A stretch of DNA of 64,000 nt from Laburnicola sp. R22_1 (lineage: Eukaryota; Ascomycota; Dothideomycetes; Pleosporales; Didymosphaeriaceae), in the NCBI GenBank assembly GCA_014281115.1, contig JACONQ010000011.1:2108001-2172000 (forward strand), given 5' to 3'. Within the stretch, counting starts at the first letter, position 1, and the number at the start of each line of letters is the position of its first letter. Shown here in pieces: positions 58,159 to 64,000 of the stretch. The translations under genes and the position numbers were made by a program. A model generated the notes under the pieces. That model was not told the origin of the DNA. It saw only the letters and a list, made by a program, of their open reading frames with translations, and did no database searches.

Positions 58159-59283
58159 GTTGGTGGTTGCAGGCGGTGGTGTGGGAGGAAAGCCGGAGAT
58201 GCACGGTAGATTGCCGTCGAGAAGGTCCGGCAGAGAGAAGACGAGTGGGGAGTCGCAGGCGTAGAGGTGGCGGGTCGTTGGTGACGGCGCTGAGTGTTGA
58301 CCCAGGCAGTTGCAACACGAGTCGTACCTCCCGCATTCAAGCTTGATTCTCGTTTGGGCCTAGCCCGCATTGGCGCTCAACACCTCCAGTGCACTCCCAT
58401 GCCTGTGCATGTCCGTGCTCAGGCATCCATTTTCACAACACCCCGCCAACAGCTGCGATTTTGTGCACAGTCAAGGCGCGCTCTTCTTGACCTCAATCCG
58501 GCCCCCTACCGCCGCGAGCTGCATCTTGGTGCATTCCGCTGAGGCCGCGACTTCTGCCGACATTAAACGCTCCAATGGTGGGGAGCCGTCGTCGGAAAGC
58601 GCATCGCTAAATACAGGTCGATGAGTTGTCGTCGAGCAGATTCTGTCCGTCCGCGAGGATCAATTGGCTCTTTCCCCAAGAGCGGCACCATATATGTTTC
58701 AGGTTTTGAATGACTGGTTGGGCAGCCACATCATCCCGCTTTTCCCTCGACTCGACCCCAGAACCGACGCATGACCTTGCCCATCACGCGCAGTACATAA
58801 GGAGGCCCGCCCCCTTGTTCTGTATATTGGCCGCTTTGTTTCTCTTTTCACAGACCGCTGTTCCTTTGTCGTGGCCAACTTGCCAGCAACACAAAGAGCC
58901 TGTCGAGCCGCCTGCGCTCGTCTTCGCTTTCACAGGCAACAAAATCGGGACTCAAAAGCTACGTCCTAGAGCCGGTCCGACTACTCAACGCACACGAAGC
59001 TGAGAAAGACTGACTTTGCCGACTAACGTACAGTTCATCTTTGCATGCACTCTGTTCTGGCACGTCTGAGTCCCTGATATCGCCGGCATTCGCTCTCTTG
59101 GTGCATTTTTGTGACCTTTGCTCCTACTCAACTGCTGTACCTTTCTCGGCTTCTGTGTTCTCCCAGAACAACTCCTGCTCCCACGTAAGCCCCTACTCCG
59201 TAGCCATGTCAGGAGTACTAACCGTTACGTCATAGTGCGGCGCTATATTAACCGGCATCAACGTTCGCGGCAAGCAGGAAGAG
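58159..59283. other. Divergent promoter region
   Basis: 1125 bp between PRE10 (-) and the unknown gene (+). Small frames on both strands lack family resemblance. CT-rich stretches around 58830-59280 suit a fungal promoter/5' UTR. No RPN4-type element could be identified with confidence. Confidence 0.55.
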
Positions 59284-60138
59284 ATGGCAAACATGCAGCA
59301 AGACGAGCTCGCACAGCTGTTCTCGGCGCACATGAGCCTTTCCCAAGCCCCGCCCCAAACTCCCCAAACTTTGCTGCCTCTGCCACAAGAACCACGCACG
59401 CAACAGCAGCAGGAACACGTGCCGCAGCCGATCACCTACGCTTCGCAGCACTATACACATAGCCACCATGTCGTTCCTACTCGTCAAGTAGCGCAAGAGC
59501 CGGAGAAGGCTTACGTAGAGGTATCCGAGCTCCACGCGGTCCTGCTGCGTAACAGCATCGACCCCTCTCTCCTCTTCCCCTCGCAGATTGACCTTTTCCA
59601 AAACGCAGACAATGATCAGCGTCTCCGCCTCCTCGAGCTTTGGCGTATCTCGCCTCCGCAAGGTAGTGCTTCAGGGCAGTTATATGACTGGCCACCTACG
59701 AGTTTGGCACAAGAAGAGACCATGGCGAAGCTGCGTTACGAAAAGATGCACGAGGAACGGACACAACAAGATGCCATACAGCAGCACCAACAGCAATTAG
59801 ACCAAAGCATGGATGCTGGTACTGAGTCTGTTGCCGTTCAGGCGACGCGTGATATACTCGCAAGTTCGCCAGATGATGCCGAGCCGTACATCACGTCAGG
59901 TTATGATATGCTGGCCCGACTAGAGTACGAGGCGTCGGCGAAGACGCCTGCGAATCACCTCAAGGAGACGTCAAGGTACAATCAAGCTACGGATCCGGTG
60001 TACAATCACACTAGCAATAACGGGTTGTGGGAGAAGAATGTTGGTAGCATACTGGAAATGGAGAACCAGTACGGCGCTTTTGCTCACTCGCGAGACTACG
60101 ACGTCTACCGAGCCCACGATGATGAGATGGTCATGTAA
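59284..60138 (+). CDS. Conserved-looking hypothetical protein, Gln-rich
   Basis: 284 aa, single exon, start MANMQQDELAQLF. Gln/Pro-rich N-terminal third (TPQTLLPLPQEPRTQQQQ), a central region EVSELHAVLLRNSIDPSLLFPSQIDLFQNADNDQRLRLLELWRISPP that looks folded and helical, a Gln-rich helix (RTQQDAIQQHQQQLDQ), and an acidic C-terminal part (WEKNVGSILEMENQYG). No TM, signal peptide or catalytic motif. I do not recognise the family; the ordered middle region suggests a real protein, possibly a Dothideomycete-specific nuclear or adaptor protein. Confidence 0.7.
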   Translation: MANMQQDELAQLFSAHMSLSQAPPQTPQTLLPLPQEPRTQQQQEHVPQPITYASQHYTHSHHVVPTRQVAQEPEKAYVEVSELHAVLLRNSIDPSLLFPSQIDLFQNADNDQRLRLLELWRISPPQGSASGQLYDWPPTSLAQEETMAKLRYEKMHEERTQQDAIQQHQQQLDQSMDAGTESVAVQATRDILASSPDDAEPYITSGYDMLARLEYEASAKTPANHLKETSRYNQATDPVYNHTSNNGLWEKNVGSILEMENQYGAFAHSRDYDVYRAHDDEMVM

Positions 60139-60543
60139 ATAGGGGGAAAGCCGGGCGGTGGCTATATTGGGGACACAACGGAAGGAGCCGTAATGACGGA
60201 TGATGGAGTTTCTACATTGTTGGTTCGCATGTTGGCGTTCAGGCTGCCGGGAGGACTAAAGTTTGCATACCATCACTCGGATATACCCCATAGTCAGCAA
60301 GATCTTCTAGAACAAGTTTCAATTCCACACAAGCGAATTCGCAGAGGCTGATCGTGTCCTTGTTTTTGATGTAGAAAAGCGAATTCTGTGTATTGTACAG
60401 AGCCCCACAGTTCAACGCAATAACTCCGATAGGATGCAGAGTCTACCCTCTTCGTACACATACAATATACACAGCTTGCGAGATCTACACCCAGAGAATG
60501 CCAGAGATCCAATATTTCCTGATACCCCCTTCACAAAACAAAC
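60139..60543. other. Convergent intergenic region
   Basis: 405 bp between two converging genes. Should carry both 3' UTRs; no gene seen. Confidence 0.55.
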
Positions 60544-61198
60544 TTATTTTGCCTTCCCTGAAGGATACTTCTTCCACCCGCGACCATGTCCCTTCTGCGC
60601 ACTTGTCAGCATCCCATACCCACTCCCTGTACCCTAACAAACATACCTGTTTCCACTCCTGGATCAACTGTGGCATCTCCAGCATAGCCTTTTTCCTCAT
60701 CTCCAAACGTCCCTTCATCGTTCTCTCCCACATCTTTCCCTTCACCTTCTGCCCTTCGCCCGTCCCCTTAACCTGTAGTCCCCGTTCTAATCGTCTCTTC
60801 TCCTTTTCCCCAGGCTTCTTGATCGTCCAGGGCAACAGGTCGAGGACACCGTGCGTGTTCGCGAGCTTGACGAGGCCGGCTTGTTGACGCAGACCGTAGA
60901 CGGGGGAGTACCATCGGCCGGTGGTATAGTTCTTGCGCGGGAGGAAGGGGTTCGGATAGGGAAGGTCTTCATCGGCAGTCGGGGTTACGGAAGAGGAGTC
61001 GAGGGATTGGGGTTCTAGGGAACGGGTGGAGGCATTGGGGTCTGAGGACGCGGTTGAGGATGCGTGTGTGGGTTCAGCGGCGGGCGGTAGGGGCGCGGTG
61101 GTGTTGAAGAGTGCAGGCGGAGGATATTTCTCGAAGAAGCGTATGAGTCGCGGAGGTAGCGTTTGCGCCAGCTGTATGTGCTTCTGTGTGCTCATCAT
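60544..61198 (-). CDS. MRPL25: Mitochondrial large ribosomal subunit protein mL59 (MRPL25)
   Basis: Exons 61198-60647 and 60594-60544 (52-bp intron GTATGT...GCGCAG); 200 aa. LPPRLIRFFEKYPPP at the N-terminus, a Ser/Thr/Pro-rich linker, then NPFLPRKNYTTGRWYSPVYGLRQQAGLVKLA and the basic helix KGKMWERTMKGRLEMRKKAMLEMPQLI. Splicing adds KGHGRGWKKYPSGKAK, the usual fungal C-terminus. It is a fungal mitoribosome protein of the large subunit. Either of two adjacent Met codons may be the start. It shares a 262-bp divergent promoter region with PUP3. Confidence 0.88.
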
Positions 61199-61460
61199 GG
61201 GCGAAATGTGGAATGCAGGCGAGGGCGATGAGGTTCGATGGGGCGGCGACCTAGAAATTCAAAGTCACGTGCCACGAGCTCGGACGGATTGTTGATCATA
61301 GCTTCGGGTGCTTGTACAGTAACATAGGTAACAGCAATACGCGCGCTCTACCAGCTCACCAGCTCCACGCCCCTCACCTAGAAGCCCCCTCCCGTACTCT
61401 CGTATTGCCATAAGAGTGTTGTCCACCTCGTAGCAAAACTTTCCCCGCACACATACGGCC
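61199..61460. promoter_or_regulatory. Divergent promoter region MRPL25 / PUP3
   Basis: 262 bp between the two start codons. It must serve both a mitoribosome and a proteasome gene. No specific factor site was identified. Confidence 0.5.
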
Positions 61461-62224
61461 ATGGTAAGCTTCAACCCAGCAGTAGCCGCACCCAGCTAAC
61501 AGTGCCAGTCGTCGCCGTTCTCAATAAGTACGCTCATCCCACCTACCCGCTTGATTCATTCCCTAACCCCGTAACAGACGGCGGTGCCTGCGTAGCCATG
61601 GTGGGCAAAGACTGCGTAGCCATCGCCTGCGACCTCCGCCTCGGCATGCAAGCCCTCACTGTATCCAACAACTTCCCCAAGATCTTCCAATACGGCGACG
61701 TCTTCCTGGGCCTGACGGGCCTCGCCACCGATGTATCGACCGTGTCCGACCTCTTCCGCTACAAGGTCAACATGTACCGACTGCGGGAGGAGCGCAACAT
61801 CAGCCCGCGGACCATGGCCAACCTAGTCAGCTCGAGTCTGTACGAGAAGCGGTTCGGACCCTACTTCGTGAGCCCGGTGATTGCCGGCATCGACCAGACA
61901 ACGGGGAAGCCGTTCATTTGCGGCTTTGACAGTATCGGCTGCATTGATTTCGCGAAGGACTTTATCGTGAGCGGGACGGCGAGTGACCAGTTGTTCGGTA
62001 CTTGCGAGGGCCTGTGGGAGCCAGACTTGGTACGTATACAGAAGGGCAACACACGAGAATTGTGCTGATGCCTGGCATAGGGCCCCGAGGACCTCTTCGA
62101 GACGTGCTCGCAAGCGCTACTCAACGCCGTGGACCGAGATGCTCTGTCAGGCTGGGGAGCACATGTCTACATCATCGAGAAGGACAAGGTGACGAAGCGG
62201 TTATTGAAGGGCAGGCAAGACTGA
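61461..62224 (+). CDS. PUP3: 20S proteasome subunit beta type-3 (PSMB3/PUP3)
   Basis: Four coding exons: 61461-61463 (ATG only), 61503-61527 (25 bp), 61578-62029, 62081-62224; introns of 39, 50 and 51 bp; 207 aa, as in yeast (205). The spliced start is [22 protein letters not shown], matching the SINGG...[13 protein letters not shown] pattern of beta-3. Then [48 protein letters not shown] and [22 protein letters not shown] non-catalytic beta-ring subunit (no Thr1). The 39-bp first intron is very short; the alternative acceptors are out of frame or give stops. Confidence 0.93.
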
Positions 62225-62737
62225 GGTGGTGCGTGGTACGATGAACTACTGGGTAGGGCCGAGCAATGGTTCCAAATTATGAGCATTCTGGGGCGCACGA
62301 CTCGCAGCCAAAAAGAGCTTCCACATGAAGAATAGACATGTACGTGAAATGGTATATGCATAATCTTGACGACAGCTCTTGCGGGATGGGTATAGCTAAA
62401 GCAAGCTTCACTCCTCCAAACTCTTTGTTGATTGTAATGTGTGAAGTTGAGTGTAACCAGCCCCCGGTATAGTGATTGATGTTGCCGCGGTCCTGATCTA
62501 GGATTCACATGCGTGGACCTGGGTACATATGAATATTTGAAGGCAGAAGTGCTCACGTGACTTGGCATTTACCTAGGTAGCGCGCCGGGCGCGACCACGA
62601 CTCGTCTTTGCACACTGTCGCGGCTCTCTCGACTATACACCACCAACCTATAACTTTTAGGACTCTCGGCATCAGCATTACGCATTCTGTCGTAATACGC
62701 TGCGAGCGATTCACAAGGCCTGGACCCAACCGTGGAG
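62225..62737. other. Intergenic region upstream of PRP28
   Basis: 513 bp; 3' UTR of PUP3 and promoter of the helicase gene. Contains a minus frame (62167-62568) with no family resemblance. Confidence 0.55.
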
Positions 62738-64000
62738 ATGAAGCCAGGATCTCTGGACAACATGACGACAATTGCGCCTCCTCGCCAGCGAGTACCTCCG
62801 CCGCCGCCGCCGCCGAAGTCGGGAGATATACCACCCCCTCCGCCAAGCTCAGAGCCACCTCCTCCCCCTCCTCCGCCCGAGGAACCCTTGGGTCCGGAGT
62901 TGGGACAGCCCAAAAAGGCGAAGAAAGGATTCGCGTCCCAGAAGAAGCAGCCACCCAGCATCGACGACATACTCAAAGCGAAGCGCCAGAAAGAGGCGGC
63001 TGCTGCAAAGCCAAAGTTCTTGTCCAAGGCGGAGCGGGAACGGATAGCGCTAGAGAAGCGGCAGAAGGAGGTTGAAGATGCGCGAAAAAAAAGAGAAGCG
63101 GCGAATGGCACAACACACATGGCGAAGCCGACCAGCAGCGCATCCGCAAATTGGTCTAGGGGAGCAGCACCGATACCTACGGGGCCCCGGGCTATGCGCA
63201 TGGAGGCTCCATCGGGACCTGGGTCTATGCGACAGCGGAACGAGATGCCGCCGCCGCCGGTGCCAAAGGCGGGAGACAAGCGCCCCGGAAAGAGACCTGC
63301 GGCTGAAGATACGGAAGCAGCACTGATCAGGCAAAGGTACATGGGTGCCGAGCAGAATCAATCTACCTTCTCGGCCAAGAAGAAACGGAGGCGGACCACG
63401 GAGAAGAAGTTCAACTTTGAGTGGAATGACGAGGAGGACACGAGCCCCGACTACAACCCAATATACGCACAGCGTGCGGAGGCGAACTTCTATGGGCGGG
63501 GACAGTTGGGTGGCATTGCTGAGGGCACTGATGTTGCGAGGAAGAGATACATCGAGGCTATGATTGAGCGGGATCCCGAGAACGGCAGGCAGCGTGCCGA
63601 GCAGATATTAGAGATGGAGCGGAGGAAAAATGAGGCTCCACATGCCCAACTCGACAAGCACTGGAAGGACAAACCGCTCTCACATATGCGCGAGCGCGAC
63701 TGGCGCATCTTCAAGGAAGATTTCGATATTGCTACCAAAGGAGGCTCGATTCCCAACCCAATGCGCGACTGGAACGAGTCTGGCCTTCCCGACAACGTTC
63801 TTCGAATCGTCCATCAAGTCGGTTACACCGAACCGTCGCCTATCCAGCGCGCCTCTATTCCCATTGCCTTGCAATCACGCGATCTTATCGGTGTTGCGCA
63901 AACTGGTTCTGGTAAAACGGCTGCATTTATATTGCCTTTGTTGGTATATATCTCGCGGCTCCCACGTCTTGGTGTTAGCAACATGAACGATGGTCCTTAC
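62738..64000 (+). CDS. PRP28: Pre-mRNA-splicing DEAD-box ATP-dependent RNA helicase PRP28 (5' part)
   Basis: Open for 421 codons to the window end. Start MKPGSLDNMTTIAPPRQRV (62738; a second Met at 62762 is possible). Proline-rich N-terminus, then QPPSIDDILKAKRQKEAAAAKPKFLSKAERERIALEKRQ, the KKFNFEWNDEEDTSPDYNPIY motif and RDWRIFKEDFDIATKGGSIPNPMRDW that are specific to Prp28/DDX23. Helicase core begins with the Q motif GYTEPSPIQRASIPIAL and Walker A AQTGSGKT. The enzyme displaces U1 from the 5' splice site in the U4/U6.U5 context. No intron within the part seen; DEAD and later motifs lie beyond the window. Confidence 0.95.
   Translation, partial: MKPGSLDNMTTIAPPRQRVPPPPPPPKSGDIPPPPPSSEPPPPPPPPEEPLGPELGQPKKAKKGFASQKKQPPSIDDILKAKRQKEAAAAKPKFLSKAERERIALEKRQKEVEDARKKREAANGTTHMAKPTSSASANWSRGAAPIPTGPRAMRMEAPSGPGSMRQRNEMPPPPVPKAGDKRPGKRPAAEDTEAALIRQRYMGAEQNQSTFSAKKKRRRTTEKKFNFEWNDEEDTSPDYNPIYAQRAEANFYGRGQLGGIAEGTDVARKRYIEAMIERDPENGRQRAEQILEMERRKNEAPHAQLDKHWKDKPLSHMRERDWRIFKEDFDIATKGGSIPNPMRDWNESGLPDNVLRIVHQVGYTEPSPIQRASIPIALQSRDLIGVAQTGSGKTAAFILPLLVYISRLPRLGVSNMNDGPY

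Noticed and set aside
62569..63342. 257-aa Gly-rich minus-strand protein
   Set aside because: Antisense to the Pro-rich N-terminus of PRP28, which has clear family motifs.

Overview
The window is nuclear DNA of a filamentous ascomycete (Pezizomycotina). The evidence is introns of about 45-80 bp with GTAAGT/GTATGT-like donors and CTAAC/CTGAC branch sites, a Pth11-type rhodopsin-domain protein, Fot1/pogo transposons and pervasive C-to-T decay in CpA context (the RIP signature, seen as TGG to TAG and CAA to TAA). The mosaic of GC-balanced gene islands and very AT-rich gene-free blocks suggests a Dothideomycete (Pleosporales-like) genome; that placement is inference.

Layout. 1-3.85 kb: RIP-damaged Ty3/gypsy gag-pol, minus strand, cut by the window edge. 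3.85-7.0 kb: AT-rich block with a TA-flanked inverted-repeat element. 7.2-20.5 kb: accessory gene island: UbiA-type prenyltransferase (intact), rhodopsin-domain membrane protein (one in-frame stop), secreted BBE-like FAD oxidase (one in-frame stop, and nested transposons inside intron 1), two head-to-head pogo elements, SDR (one frameshift), a LINE-like insertion with a 13-bp target duplication, and an intact cupin protein. This looks like a decaying secondary-metabolite (possibly meroterpenoid) cluster; no synthase gene is present.

20.5-39.8 kb: AT-rich, RIP-destroyed repeats (gypsy and gag remnants, a 21-bp tandem array, short LTR-like repeats, a nested TA element), then a much better preserved Ty1/copia element (32.2-39.2 kb) carrying a 342-bp (ATT)n tract inside its RNase H region and a primer-binding site matching half of a methionine tRNA. 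39.8-43.0 kb: a small GC-normal island with one three-exon gene for a secreted protein of unknown function. 43.0-55.5 kb: AT-rich again, with more copia LTRs, two dead pogo elements, a third TA-flanked element and several copies of a ~110-bp dispersed repeat.

55.8-64 kb: conserved housekeeping island: histidine phosphatase, proteasome alpha-7 (PRE10/PSMA3), a serine/glutamine-rich unknown protein, mitochondrial ribosomal protein MRPL25/mL59, proteasome beta-3 (PUP3/PSMB3) and the 5' part of the spliceosomal DEAD-box helicase PRP28. Both proteasome genes, 3.3 kb apart, have a first coding exon that is only the ATG. All exon boundaries were derived by hand from splice signals, reading frame and family resemblance; no alignment was run.
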